Source: an uncultured Rhodospirillales bacterium (lineage in GTDB: Bacteria > Pseudomonadota > Alphaproteobacteria > Acetobacterales > Acetobacteraceae). Taken from it: a DNA stretch of 64,000 bases. Shown here in pieces: positions 19,037-29,553 of this stretch. The position numbers and the translations under genes were made by a program. The DNA lies in NCBI GenBank assembly GCA_903835235.1, contig CAILMF010000045.1, positions 124,001-188,000 on the forward strand. Reading direction: 5' to 3'. Numbering within the stretch: the first letter of the stretch is position 1; the number at the start of each line of letters is the position of its first letter. The notes under the pieces were generated by a model. The model searched no databases, was not told the DNA's origin, and saw nothing but the letters and a program-made list of their open reading frames with translations.

Positions 19037-19984
19037 TCAATCGAGCAACACGTCGGCCGCGGCCAGCAACGGGGTGGGAATCTCCAGGCCAATCGCCCGG
19101 GCGGTCCCCAGGTTGATCGCCAGTTCAAACCGGGTCGGCGCCTGCACCGGCAGGTCGCCCGGCCTGGCCCCGGCCAGGATGCGGGCACCATAGCCGGCCA
19201 CGTCGCGAAACTGCTCCGCCAGGTTGACGCCATAGGAAAGCAGCCCGCCGACTTCGACGAAGCTTATCTGCGCATAGACCGCCGGCAGCCGCGCCTCCCG
19301 CGCCAGCCGGGTGATCAGGCCGCGCCGCGTGGTGGCGACGCTGCTGGGCACCACCATCAACCCGGCATCACCAGCCTGGCCGATGCTGCGGAAGGCGCGC
19401 TCCACATCGGCGTCATCGGCGATCGGCAGGGCAATGGTGGCCAGCCCCGGCAGGCCGCCGGTCGGAAATATCCGCGCCGAGGGATTATCCGCCACCAACA
19501 GGCAGACCCGGCGCATCTCCGGCCGCAATTGACGCAGCAGGTCCAGCCATTTGTAGGGCATGCCCGGGGCATAGCTGGTGAAGCCGGTGACATTGCCACC
19601 AGGCCGCGCCAGCTGCGGGACAATCCCGGCCGCCACGGGGTCCGAGGTATATTGGAACACGACCGGTATGCTGCGGGTCTGCCGCAGGATCGCGGCGATG
19701 GCGGTGCCACCATTGACGATGATCAGGTCCGGGCGGGCCGCCACCACCTCGGCGGCAATGCCCTGCACGCGGTCCGGGCCGCCACCGGTCCAGCGGACGC
19801 CGAGGCTGACATCATCGCCCTCGGGCAGCCCGGCGCGAATGGCGGCCAGGCGGGGCGCCGCCTCGGGGTCGTGTTCGGCCAGGGACAGCACCGCGATGAC
19901 CAGGCGCCCACGCCGCTGCGCCAAGGCCGGCCTTGCCAGCGGCGCCGTCAGCACGGCGCGGCGCGGCCAATGGCGCGCTGACAT
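19037..19984 (-). CDS. ABC transporter substrate-binding protein (PF04392 type)
   Basis: Periplasmic binding protein of the ABC_sub_bind family (315 residues). It starts with a short Arg-containing signal (MSARHWPRRAVLTAPLARPALAQ) and then IAVLSLAEHDP, PDLIIVNGGTAIAAIL, FQYTSDPVAAGIVPQLARPGGNVTGFT and the end LGTARAIGLEIPTPLLAAAD, all family hallmarks. The ligand is not predictable and no permease or ATPase gene is adjacent, so it is an orphan component. It begins 24 bp after the gshB stop on the same strand and may be co-transcribed. Confidence 0.87.
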   Translation of the reverse strand: MSARHWPRRAVLTAPLARPALAQRRGRLVIAVLSLAEHDPEAAPRLAAIRAGLPEGDDVSLGVRWTGGGPDRVQGIAAEVVAARPDLIIVNGGTAIAAILRQTRSIPVVFQYTSDPVAAGIVPQLARPGGNVTGFTSYAPGMPYKWLDLLRQLRPEMRRVCLLVADNPSARIFPTGGLPGLATIALPIADDADVERAFRSIGQAGDAGLMVVPSSVATTRRGLITRLAREARLPAVYAQISFVEVGGLLSYGVNLAEQFRDVAGYGARILAGARPGDLPVQAPTRFELAINLGTARAIGLEIPTPLLAAADVLLD

Positions 19985-20008
19985 GCCGGCGCCCCGCCTT
20001 GCCGCGGG

Positions 20009-22260
<2,252 letters not shown>

Positions 22261-22326
22261 TCGTCCGCGGCACGCGGCTCAGCCTCGGGCCGAGCGCCCG
22301 AAGGGGCGCAACAGCCAAGGGCGGCT

Positions 22327-23535
22327 TCAACCCGGCGATTGAGGGCCATGAGCCGGCCGCAGCAGCGCCACCCCCACCACCAGCGCCGGCACGCCGCAGC
22401 AGATGAAGCCGATGCCGTGGCTCCCCGTCAGCGCCAGGATGCCGGCGTAGAATACCGGCATCAGCAGCGCCCCGGTCTGCCCGAAAGACAGCACGCCGCC
22501 GGTGGCCCCGCCCCGATTCCCTTCCGGCGCCAGCCGCGCCGTCTCCGCCAGCAGCACGCCGTGCCAGGACAGCGCCGTGGCGCTGAGGATGCTGGCGACC
22601 AGGCCGACCAGCGCCAGCGGCCAATGCGCCCCGCTCAGCCCCACCAGCACCGTGCCCGCCGCCATGCCCACCGCCAGCATGCCCAGCATCGGCCCCGGCG
22701 CCGCCCGCGTGCTGCCGACCCAGCCCCACAATATGCGGCACGGCACGGCGACAAAGGTGGCCACCGAAAACACCAGCCCCGCCTCCGCCAGGCTGTGGCC
22801 CATATCCGTCAGGAAGACCACGAAGTAGGCGGTGAACACCGTCTGCAAGCCGTTGAAGGCGAAGCAGGCCGCCGAGAGATGCCGCAATTCGCGCGTGCGC
22901 AGCACCACCTTCAGCGTGGTGCCGAAATCCGACATGCGGAAACGCTTGCTGGGAATACGGTCGCTGTCGAATTCGCGGCGCAGCGGTTGCAGCATGACCG
23001 CGAAGACCAGGCAGCCCAGCGCCGCCATCACCAGCGAGAATTGCCAGCCGCCCCAGCCGGTGAACAGCGGCCCCAGCAGCCCCAGCAGCAGCAGCCCCGC
23101 CGGCACCGCCGTCTGCTTCAGGGAAAACACCAGCGGCGCATAGCGCGGCGGCGAATACCGGCCCAGCAGATGCGAACTGGCCGGCGTTGAGGCCGCCGAG
23201 CCGCCGCCGCCGATGATGGCCGACAGCGCGAACATCCACAGCGACCCCGTCGCCGCCGCGGCCAGGCCCGCAGCCAGCAGCACCAGCGCCACCTGGCTCA
23301 TCCGCAGGGCGCCATAGCGCAGGATGAAGCTGCCGCAGCCCAGCTGCACCGCCAACGCGGAAGCGGCGCCCAGCCCGACATAGATCCCGACCCAGGCGGC
23401 GTCGAAGTGCAGGTCCTCGATGATCGCCGGTGCGATCACCGGCGGCATGTAGCGCCCGATCGAGGCGAAGGTCTGCTGCAGGAACATGGCGCCCAGGGCC
23501 AGCAGCAACAGGTTCAGCGGGCGGCCGAGCCGCAT
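22327..23535 (-). CDS. MFS transporter
   Basis: Twelve-helix major facilitator superfamily protein (402 residues from the ATG at 23535, MRLGRPLNLLLLALGAMF). It has the loop 2-3 region CGSFILRYGALRMSQ, a flexible middle loop (QPLRREFDSDRIPSKRFRM) and a second half ending LLRPAHGPQSPG. The group resembles cyanate/CynX-like or metabolite exporters; substrate is unknown. It converges with pobA across 66 bp, but co-function with 4-hydroxybenzoate uptake is only a possibility because the genes are on opposite strands. The open frame upstream of 23535 is Cys/Gly-rich and non-coding in character. Confidence 0.85.
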   Translation of the reverse strand: MRLGRPLNLLLLALGAMFLQQTFASIGRYMPPVIAPAIIEDLHFDAAWVGIYVGLGAASALAVQLGCGSFILRYGALRMSQVALVLLAAGLAAAATGSLWMFALSAIIGGGGSAASTPASSHLLGRYSPPRYAPLVFSLKQTAVPAGLLLLGLLGPLFTGWGGWQFSLVMAALGCLVFAVMLQPLRREFDSDRIPSKRFRMSDFGTTLKVVLRTRELRHLSAACFAFNGLQTVFTAYFVVFLTDMGHSLAEAGLVFSVATFVAVPCRILWGWVGSTRAAPGPMLGMLAVGMAAGTVLVGLSGAHWPLALVGLVASILSATALSWHGVLLAETARLAPEGNRGGATGGVLSFGQTGALLMPVFYAGILALTGSHGIGFICCGVPALVVGVALLRPAHGPQSPG

Positions 23536-23763
23536 TCTGGGAACGCCCCGAAGATTGTTGCCCCGAGGATAGTCCGCCCAAGCGCCAACGCAATCGCCAC
23601 CGGCGCGATCCAGCATCCCGCACCACCCGCAGGACGGGAACAACCCAGGCGCCTCTCGCGCAATGCAACGCATTCGGCCTGGCATGGCGGATGCCATGAC
23701 CGGGTCAGGTCACGTCGGTGCCGCCAGGCGGTGGCAACGGGGCCGCAACCAGCAAGGACGACA

Positions 23764-23928
23764 ATGATGAGCGCGACGCAGATGAACGGCCGGATCACCC
23801 GGCAGACCGCTTCCGAGGTGCGTGCCGGCGCGGTGGCGCTGGTGGTGCTGCGCCTGACGCTTGGGGCCGTGGCCCTGGCCCTGGTCGGCACGGTGGCACA
23901 TGTGGTCCTGAAGGTGATCCAGGCCTGA
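23764..23928 (+). CDS. Small single-helix membrane protein, 54 residues
   Basis: ORF starting MMSATQMNGRITRQTASEVR followed by one long hydrophobic helix (about residues 22-50). AAGGA precedes the first ATG by 5 and the second (23767) by 8 bases, so the second may be the real start. It is divergent from the MFS gene and converges with the regulator gene at 24046. No family is recognised. The signal, helix and codon use support a real gene. Confidence 0.6.
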   Translation: MMSATQMNGRITRQTASEVRAGAVALVVLRLTLGAVALALVGTVAHVVLKVIQA

Positions 23929-23988
23929 GCCAGGGTCCTGATCCCCGAAGGCCTTCGCTATCCGGCCACCGGCGCTTGTTTTCAACGG

Positions 23989-24038
23989 CCTGCCGGTCCG
24001 CTGCGCCCGTGGGCAAACCCACGGAGCCAGCAGGCAGG
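23989..24038. terminator. Nested stem-loop between convergent genes
   Basis: CCGTGGG-CAAA-CCCACGG is a perfect 7-bp stem (24007-24024) inside an outer CCTGCC/GGCAGG pair. It sits between a plus-strand gene ending at 23928 and a minus-strand gene ending at 24046, so it may terminate both. Confidence 0.5.
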
Positions 24039-24045
24039 ACACCAG

Positions 24046-25443
24046 CTACCCCTTCGGCTTCTCGAAGGTATAGGGCGCCGCACCCGTCACCATCGGGTCC
24101 AGCGCCAATCGATGCTCCAGCGGCGGGAAGGCGCGGCTGCGGCAATCCACCCGGTCGCACAACCGGCAGCTCAGCCCGATGCCGACGGCGGCGCGCTCCA
24201 GGTCCAGCCCGTCGGCATAGATCACTTCCGGCGCGCGGGTGATGTCGCAGCCCATGGCCACGACATGCACCGGCGCCGGTTCCCCCCACACCGCCGCGCG
24301 GCCCTGCACCGCGCGGGCGAAGCACAGGAAGCTGCCGCCATCCGGCAGCTGCGCCAGTTGCACCCGTACCTGCCCCGGCGAGGCGAAGGCGTGGTGCACG
24401 ATCCATTTCGGGCAACTGCCGCCGAACCGCGCGAAGGGAAACCCCGCCGCGGAAAACCGCTTGTCGACATTGCCCGCGGGGTCGACGCGCAGGAAGAAGA
24501 ACGGCACCCCGCGCGCCCCTTCCCGCTGCAAGGTGGCCAGCCGGTGGCAGGCCTGCTCGAAGCTGGTGCCGAAGCGGCTGGCCAGCGCATCGGCGTCGTG
24601 CCGCAGCTCCCGCGCCGCCGCCAGGAAGGGCGCGTAGGGCATCAGCAGCGCCCCGGCGGCGTAGTTCAGCAGGCCAATCCGCACCAGCGCGCCAGCTTCG
24701 GCCGAGGAAGGCTCGAAGCCGCCCATCGCCTCGGCCACCGCCTCGCCCGCCTCCAGCAGCATCAGCTGGAAGGCCAGGTGGAAGCCGCGACTTTCCCGCG
24801 GCAGGCTATCGCTGAGGTCCAGCCGCCGGTTAACCGCGTCATAGCGCCTCAGCGCCCCCTGCATCGGCACCACCTGCACCACCAGGCCATGGCCATCACG
24901 CAGCCGCTGCGCCACCGCGAGGTTCATCTCATCCGGGCCGACGCCGAGTTCGGCGCCCAGCCGCTCCGCCGCGGCCTCCAGCGGCGGGAAGTGGTTGGCG
25001 CGGTCGTGGAAGAAGTCGCGCGCCTCCTCGGTGGGCAGCAATATGCGGCGGCCGGTCGGCAGCGCGATGCCGCCGCTGTCCTCCCGCGCCACGCGCCAGG
25101 CGCGGTACAGCGCCAGCACCGCGCGGGCCACGTTCGGCGCGCCGCCGGCCAGCTGCGCCACCTCCGCTTCCGGCATCACGTCCAGCCCCAGGAGGGGATC
25201 GCGCAGCACTTCCTGCAACCCGGTCTGCAGCGCCTTCTCCCGCACGCCGGAAAGCGCCGCCAGGTCCACCTGCAACACTTCGGTCAGCTTGACCAGCAGG
25301 CTGGCGGTCACGGCGCGCTGGTCGTGCTCGATCAGGTTCAGGTAGCTGGCGGAAATACCCAGGCGCGCCGCCAGCCCCTGCTGCGCCATGCCCTTTTCCA
25401 GCCGCAGCCGCCGCACCGTCCGGCCGATCAATGCCCGCGCCAT
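24046..25443 (-). CDS. ScfR/RamB-type transcriptional regulator (XRE + ImmA/IrrE-like)
   Basis: A 465-residue cytosolic regulator. Residues 1-60 are an XRE helix-turn-helix (GMAQQGLAARLGISASYLNLIEHDQRA). The middle resembles an ImmA/IrrE peptidase domain, but no HExxH is visible in FHLAFQLMLLEAGEAV, so it is probably not proteolytic. The C-terminal domain has Cys clusters (GLSCRLCDRVDCRSR) as in the short-chain fatty acyl regulator family, which senses acyl-CoA and controls glyoxylate or propionate metabolism. Start at 25443 is immediately preceded by a direct repeat (see 25444). No obvious target operon is adjacent. Confidence 0.87.
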   Translation of the reverse strand: MARALIGRTVRRLRLEKGMAQQGLAARLGISASYLNLIEHDQRAVTASLLVKLTEVLQVDLAALSGVREKALQTGLQEVLRDPLLGLDVMPEAEVAQLAGGAPNVARAVLALYRAWRVAREDSGGIALPTGRRILLPTEEARDFFHDRANHFPPLEAAAERLGAELGVGPDEMNLAVAQRLRDGHGLVVQVVPMQGALRRYDAVNRRLDLSDSLPRESRGFHLAFQLMLLEAGEAVAEAMGGFEPSSAEAGALVRIGLLNYAAGALLMPYAPFLAAARELRHDADALASRFGTSFEQACHRLATLQREGARGVPFFFLRVDPAGNVDKRFSAAGFPFARFGGSCPKWIVHHAFASPGQVRVQLAQLPDGGSFLCFARAVQGRAAVWGEPAPVHVVAMGCDITRAPEVIYADGLDLERAAVGIGLSCRLCDRVDCRSRAFPPLEHRLALDPMVTGAAPYTFEKPKG

Positions 25444-25508
25444 CTTTACTGCCTTTACTGAATCGACCCATCTCCCGGGACATAACTGACCCTTTTGCTG
25501 CGGTGCAA
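25444..25508 (-). promoter_or_regulatory. Repeats upstream of the ScfR-type regulator
   Basis: On the minus strand CAGTAAAG occurs twice (25453-25460 and 25444-25451), nine bases apart, abutting the start codon. Further upstream TTGC-N6-GCAA (25495-25508) is an inverted repeat resembling TTTGCAA-containing sites known for RamB-type proteins. An autoregulatory operator is possible but unproven. Confidence 0.35.
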
Positions 25509-25608
25509 CAGGAATTCTGCGCCAGTTTCCACGCGGCATGGTGCATTTTTCACAACTGCGCGCCCCCCGGCGCCCGGCGCCCGCAGGCGAGGCCCGCCCG
25601 CCCGGCGC

Positions 25609-26292
25609 CTATCTGAGCAGCCCGGAGACCAGGTTCACCGCGGCCGCCAGGATCACCGCGTTGAACAGGAAGCTGACCACCGCATGCACCAGCACCAGGC
25701 GCCGCATCGGCGGCGTCTGCGTGCAGGCATCGGAAACCTGGAAGGTCATGCCGATGGTGAAGCCGAAGTAGAGGAACTCCAGGAAGTCCGGCCTGTCGTT
25801 GCCGGGAAACGCGATCCCCTTGCCGCTGAGCCAATGCTCATGCGCGTAATGCGCCGCGAACAGCACATGCACGAAAATCCAGGACAGCAGGATGGTGCCG
25901 AAGGCCAGCGCCAGCGTGCCCGGCGGCACCGGCGTCGGCGCCGCGGCAATCTCCCACATCACCGCCGCCAGGGAGGCCAGCGCCGCCCCCAGCGTGGCCA
26001 CCAGCATCGCCCAACGCCCCTCATCCAGCCGCGCCGCGCGCATTTCCATCACGCTGGGCGAGGCGCCGGCCATGCTCGCGGTGGTCAGCCCCAGCCACAT
26101 CAGCACCGCCAGGTTCCACCCCAGCAGCACCGCCTGCGAAGGCCGCAGCCCCAGCGCCGCGCAGGCCAGGCCCGCCAGCAGCCCACCCCCGGCCGAGACC
26201 AGCAGCAGGGGCCGATGCCGCAGGCCAAGCTTCACCGCGCCACGCCGCGGCTCACGCCGCAAGCGCCCGGGCAAATACCGCGGGGTCCACAT
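25609..26292 (-). CDS. DUF1345 family membrane protein
   Basis: Inner-membrane protein of 227 residues with about five hydrophobic segments and the family hallmark FLEFLYFGFTIGMTFQVSDACTQT... (DFLEFLYFGFTIGMTFQ then SD). Function of the family is unknown. With the ATG at 26292 it overlaps the dehydratase gene by 41 bp; a GTG at 26235 (VKLGLRHRPLLLVSAG) would remove the overlap and also keep all membrane segments. Same strand and directly behind the dehydratase, so probably co-transcribed. Confidence 0.85.
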   Translation of the reverse strand: MWTPRYLPGRLRREPRRGAVKLGLRHRPLLLVSAGGGLLAGLACAALGLRPSQAVLLGWNLAVLMWLGLTTASMAGASPSVMEMRAARLDEGRWAMLVATLGAALASLAAVMWEIAAAPTPVPPGTLALAFGTILLSWIFVHVLFAAHYAHEHWLSGKGIAFPGNDRPDFLEFLYFGFTIGMTFQVSDACTQTPPMRRLVLVHAVVSFLFNAVILAAAVNLVSGLLR

Positions 26293-27223
26293 TGCCGCCG
26301 CTCAGCACCACGCCCACGGTGCGGCCGCGCACCGGCAGCTTGCCGGCCAGCACGGCCGCCAGCGCCACTGCGCCGCCGGGTTCCACCACCACCTTCAACT
26401 GCTGGAAGGCGAAGCGCATGGCAGCGAAGACTTCGGCGGGCGTCACCGCCACGCCCCCGGCCAGGCGCGGATGGTTGATGGCGAAGGTGATCTCGCCGGG
26501 CTGCTTGCTCAGCAGCGCGTCGCACAGGTTGTCGCCGCGGCCGTCATTGGCAATGCGGTGTCCGGCGCGCAGCGACTGGCCGTAGTCGTCCCAGCCCTCC
26601 GGCTCCACCGCCCAAACTTCGGCCTGTGGCGCCAGGGCTTCCATCGCCAGCGCGCAACCGCCGATCAGCCCGCCACCGCCGGTGCACACCGCCAGCCCAT
26701 CCAGCGTCAGCCCGGCCGCACGCGCATCCTCCACCAGTTCCAGCGCCACGGTGCCCTGGCCGGCGATGACGTCGGCGTGGTCGAAGGGCGGTACCACCGT
26801 CGCGCCGCGCTTCGCGGCCAGCTCGGCCGCCAGCGCGTCGCGGTCGGTGTTGTGCCGGTCGAAGAAGTGGATCTCCGCGCCCCAGCGCCTGGTGCTCTCC
26901 ACCTTGATCGCCGGCGCATCCGAGGGCATCGCGATCAGCGCGGGCATGCCCAGCATCGCCGCCGCGCAGGCCACGCCCTGGCCATGATTGCCGGATGAAT
27001 GCGTCACGATCCCGCCGCGCCGCGCCGCGGCCTCCAGCAGCAGCGCCGCATTGGTGGCGCCGCGCAGCTTGAAGCTGCCGGTCCGCTGCAACGGCTCCGG
27101 CTTGACCAGCACGGTGCCGCCGGTCAGCTCGTCCAGCAGCGCGTGCCGCAGCATCGGCGTATGCACCACCTTGCCCCGCAGGCGAGCGGCGGCGGCCTGC
27201 ACAGCCGCGAAATCAGGGATCAT
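26252..27223 (-). CDS. PLP-dependent threonine/serine dehydratase family protein
   Basis: Fold-type II PLP enzyme, 323 residues, of the threonine dehydratase/serine racemase/3-hydroxyaspartate dehydratase group. The PLP lysine is K52 in GSFKLRGA, phosphate-binding glycines are in CTGGGGLIGG, and HSSGNHGQGVA binds the substrate carboxylate. There is no C-terminal ACT domain, so it is a catabolic rather than an isoleucine-regulated biosynthetic form. The ATG overlaps the stop of the upstream oxidase gene (ATGA), which implies coupled expression in amino-acid breakdown. Confidence 0.9.
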   Translation of the reverse strand: MIPDFAAVQAAAARLRGKVVHTPMLRHALLDELTGGTVLVKPEPLQRTGSFKLRGATNAALLLEAAARRGGIVTHSSGNHGQGVACAAAMLGMPALIAMPSDAPAIKVESTRRWGAEIHFFDRHNTDRDALAAELAAKRGATVVPPFDHADVIAGQGTVALELVEDARAAGLTLDGLAVCTGGGGLIGGCALAMEALAPQAEVWAVEPEGWDDYGQSLRAGHRIANDGRGDNLCDALLSKQPGEITFAINHPRLAGGVAVTPAEVFAAMRFAFQQLKVVVEPGGAVALAAVLAGKLPVRGRTVGVVLSGGNVDPAVFARALAA

Positions 27224-28332
27224 CGTTGGAACCTCATGGGGTCGGTCAGCGGCACGGCGCGCACCAGCTCCTCGCCGGGATGCGTGCCGTTCACCAGCGC
27301 CGTCACCAAGGCGCCGGCCGCCGGCGCGGTCTGGATGCCATACCCGCCCTGGCCGCACAGCCAGTGGAAGCCGGGCACCTCGCACGGCCCTATCACCAGG
27401 CCGCGATCCCGCGAGAAGGTGCGCAACCCCGCCCAGCTGTGCTCGATCCGCCGGACCGGAATATCCAGCGCCTGCTGCATCCGGTCGATCGCAATCGCCA
27501 CGTCCAGCTCGTCCGGCTGCACGTCATGCGCGGTGTCGTCGGTCTCATCGGCGGGGGAGACCATCAGCTTGCTGCGCGCCTCCGGCCGCACGTACCAGGT
27601 GTGGTCCACGTCGCCCAGCATCGGCCAGTCGGCGCACTCCATCCCGGGGTCGATGATGCAGGCGGTGCGGCGCTTGGGCTGCAACCCCACCGGCTTCACC
27701 CCGGCCAGCCCGGCCACCTCATCGCCCCAGGCGCCGGCGGCGTTCACCACCACCGGCGCGGCGAAGACCTCGCCGCCCGCCGTCTCCACCCGCCATTCGC
27801 CGCCGACGCGCTCAAGGCGCCCGGCGCGATGCCGCAGCGCCAGCACGCCGCCCAGCAGGCGCAGCTGCCGCAGATAGCCCTGGTGCAGCGCGGCCACATC
27901 CATGTCGAAGGCATCGGCCTCGATCCCGCCGGCCACGGCGTAGCCGGGCTTCAGCGCCGGCACCATGGCCTGCACCGCCGCGGGCGCAATCGGCACCATG
28001 CCCTCGCCGGTCGCGATCATCTGCGCAAGGTGGTCCTGCTGTTCCGGCGGGGCGATGAACACCACGGCGCGCTTGTGGGCCAACGTCGCCTCGGTGAAGC
28101 CGGGCGGCGGCGCCTCGAAGAAGGCGCGCGACGCCCCGGTGAGAATGCGCGCATCGGCGCTGCCGTAGTTCAGGATCCAGATGGCCGCGGACCGGCCGGT
28201 GGTGTGGTAGCCGGCGCTGTCCTCGGCTTCCAACAGCGCGGTCCGCCGGCCGCTGAGCGCAAGCTGCGCCGCGGCCGTGGCGCCCGCCATGCCGGCGCCG
28301 ATGACGATGGTCTCGAAGCGTTGGATGTCCAT
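27220..28332 (-). CDS. FAD-dependent D-amino-acid/D-arginine dehydrogenase-like oxidoreductase
   Basis: DAO-fold flavoprotein (370 residues). The FAD motif IVIGAGMAGATAAAQL is at residues 9-24, followed by YHTTGRSAAIWILNYG, VVNAAGAWGDEVA and the C-terminal HSWAGLRTFSRDRGLVIGP and CGQGGYGIQTAPAAG, all typical of the DauA/DadA-like group that oxidises D-amino acids to oxo acids. Start 28332 lies 9 bases after GGAG; an ATG two codons earlier is too close to that site. It heads an operon with the PLP dehydratase and DUF1345 genes. Confidence 0.88.
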   Translation of the reverse strand: MDIQRFETIVIGAGMAGATAAAQLALSGRRTALLEAEDSAGYHTTGRSAAIWILNYGSADARILTGASRAFFEAPPPGFTEATLAHKRAVVFIAPPEQQDHLAQMIATGEGMVPIAPAAVQAMVPALKPGYAVAGGIEADAFDMDVAALHQGYLRQLRLLGGVLALRHRAGRLERVGGEWRVETAGGEVFAAPVVVNAAGAWGDEVAGLAGVKPVGLQPKRRTACIIDPGMECADWPMLGDVDHTWYVRPEARSKLMVSPADETDDTAHDVQPDELDVAIAIDRMQQALDIPVRRIEHSWAGLRTFSRDRGLVIGPCEVPGFHWLCGQGGYGIQTAPAAGALVTALVNGTHPGEELVRAVPLTDPMRFQR

Positions 28333-28435
28333 GCCCATATGCTCCCCGCCGCCGGCCGAAAGGGCAAGGCCCGCGAGGCGCGGAACCGCCATGCGCAGCC
28401 GGCGTCTGCCTGTTTGTTCACAGGGAATTGCCCCG

Positions 28436-29077
28436 ATGTCAGCCACTGCCCGGCCGAGCTACACCGCAGGGGAACGCGCGGCCGATGCGGCCGTGCATGT
28501 CCTGGGCGGCAGCGCCGCGCTTTGCGGCTGCGTCGTACTGGCCTTGCAGGCGGAGGGCCGGCGGGCGGCCCTGGCGCTCGGCCTCTACGGTTTCGGCCTG
28601 CTGGCGATGTACACCTGTTCCGCGCTGTACAACCTGTGGCCGCCCGGCAGGCCACGCGGCCTGCTGCGCCGGCTGGACCATGCCGCCATCTTCATCATGA
28701 TCGCCGGCACCTATACCCCGGTGGTGCTGCTCGGCTTCCCCGGGGACCCGCTGGGCCACCTGCTGCTGGCGCTGGTCTGGACCGGCGCGTTGGGCGGCGC
28801 GGCGCTGAAGCTTGCGGCACCGGGCCGGTTCGAACGGGTTTCGCTGGCGGCCTACCTGCTGCTGGGCTGGCTTGGCGTGGCCGGCCTGCCGCGCCTGGCG
28901 GCAACGCTGCCGGGGCAGGACCTGGCGCTGCTGCTGGCCGGTGGTCTGGTTTTCAGCCTGGGCGTGCCGCTGCATCTGGCGCGCGGCATGCGCTACCACA
29001 ACGCGCTCTGGCATGGCTGCGTGCTGATCGCCAGTGCCTGCCACTTCGTGCTGGTGCTGCACCTGGCCGGCGGCTGA
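28436..29077 (+). CDS. Hemolysin III / PAQR family membrane protein
   Basis: Seven-helix membrane protein of the HlyIII/YqfA family (213 residues). Conserved features are the early YTAGERAADAAVHVLGG, SALYNLWPPG, RLDHAAIFIMIAGTYTPV (metal-site region of PAQR proteins) and HNALWHGCVLIASACHF with the C-terminal His pair. Start 28436 follows AGGGAA. Divergent from the FAD oxidase gene over 103 bp. Bacterial members are thought to act in membrane or lipid homeostasis; a hemolytic role should not be assumed from the name. Confidence 0.9.
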   Translation: MSATARPSYTAGERAADAAVHVLGGSAALCGCVVLALQAEGRRAALALGLYGFGLLAMYTCSALYNLWPPGRPRGLLRRLDHAAIFIMIAGTYTPVVLLGFPGDPLGHLLLALVWTGALGGAALKLAAPGRFERVSLAAYLLLGWLGVAGLPRLAATLPGQDLALLLAGGLVFSLGVPLHLARGMRYHNALWHGCVLIASACHFVLVLHLAGG

Positions 29078-29113
29078 AACCGCCGGTCGATACTTCGGAT
29101 GGCGTAGCTGCGC

Positions 29114-29188
29114 CCATCACCCCAACGGCGTGCCGGCGCCATCAGCCCAATGGCGTGCCTGCGCCATCAGCCCAATGGCGTGCCTGCG
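29114..29188. repeat. 25-bp tandem repeat over the 3' end of a small gene
   Basis: Three 25-bp units (29114-29138, 29139-29163, 29164-29188), the last two identical, start inside the final codons of the gene ending at 29167 and extend past its stop. Read on the minus strand each unit restates the codons for GTPLG and a TGA. Each stop is followed by TG, making TGATG junctions; one such ATG (29167) opens a 16-codon ORF ending at 29117. Confidence 0.85.
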
Positions 29189-29385
29189 CCACGACGCAAC
29201 TGGCTTTCCCGCACCACCCGCTCATGCCCGTCCCGGGTATTCTTCACCCGGTATTCGCGGTCCTGCCCGTCATTCGGCAGTTGTCGCACCACGGTATAGG
29301 CGCCGCTGGGTGCGGCACCGTCGTAGCGGCCAGGCACGAACTCGATCTTCTGCCCGATGGCAAAGCGATGGGAGACGACGGTCAT
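29167..29385 (-). CDS. Small conserved hypothetical protein, 72 residues
   Basis: Soluble protein beginning MTVVSHRFAIGQKIEFVPG, then YTVVRQLPNDGQDREYRVKN and HERVVRESQL. This SH3-like pattern with a C-terminal RVVRESQL occurs in many alphaproteobacterial small proteins of unknown role. A strong AAGGAG lies 5 bases before the ATG. The last residues (GAGTPLG) fall inside the 25-bp tandem repeat, so the tail is recent or variable. It lies 27 bp downstream of the 46-residue gene on the same strand. Confidence 0.85.
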   Translation of the reverse strand: MTVVSHRFAIGQKIEFVPGRYDGAAPSGAYTVVRQLPNDGQDREYRVKNTRDGHERVVRESQLRRGAGTPLG

Positions 29386-29412
29386 GGATGCTCCTTCGGC
29401 CCTGTGGCCGCT

Positions 29413-29553
29413 TCAGTCTTCGGCGCGGGAAGGCCCGGCCTTCTTCGGCGGCGTCGGCGGTCTGCTGAACGGCGAGGCCGCGATCGGCGCCGCCTTCTTG
29501 TCCGCCTTCGGCTTCTTCAATTCGCGGGTGCTGCGTTTCTGGCCCTTGGCCAT
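29413..29553 (-). CDS. Small basic protein, 46 residues
   Basis: Short ORF starting MAKGQKRSTRELKKPKADKK, followed by a Pro/Ser/Ala-rich tail ending GPSRAED. It is strongly basic at the N-terminus and probably disordered. GGAGG lies 5 bases before the ATG. Similar MAKGQxRSxRExKKPK proteins are frequent and uncharacterised in alphaproteobacteria (recognised from memory). Nucleic-acid or ribosome binding is conceivable from charge alone. It probably shares a transcript with the 72-residue gene that follows. Confidence 0.85.
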   Translation of the reverse strand: MAKGQKRSTRELKKPKADKKAAPIAASPFSRPPTPPKKAGPSRAED

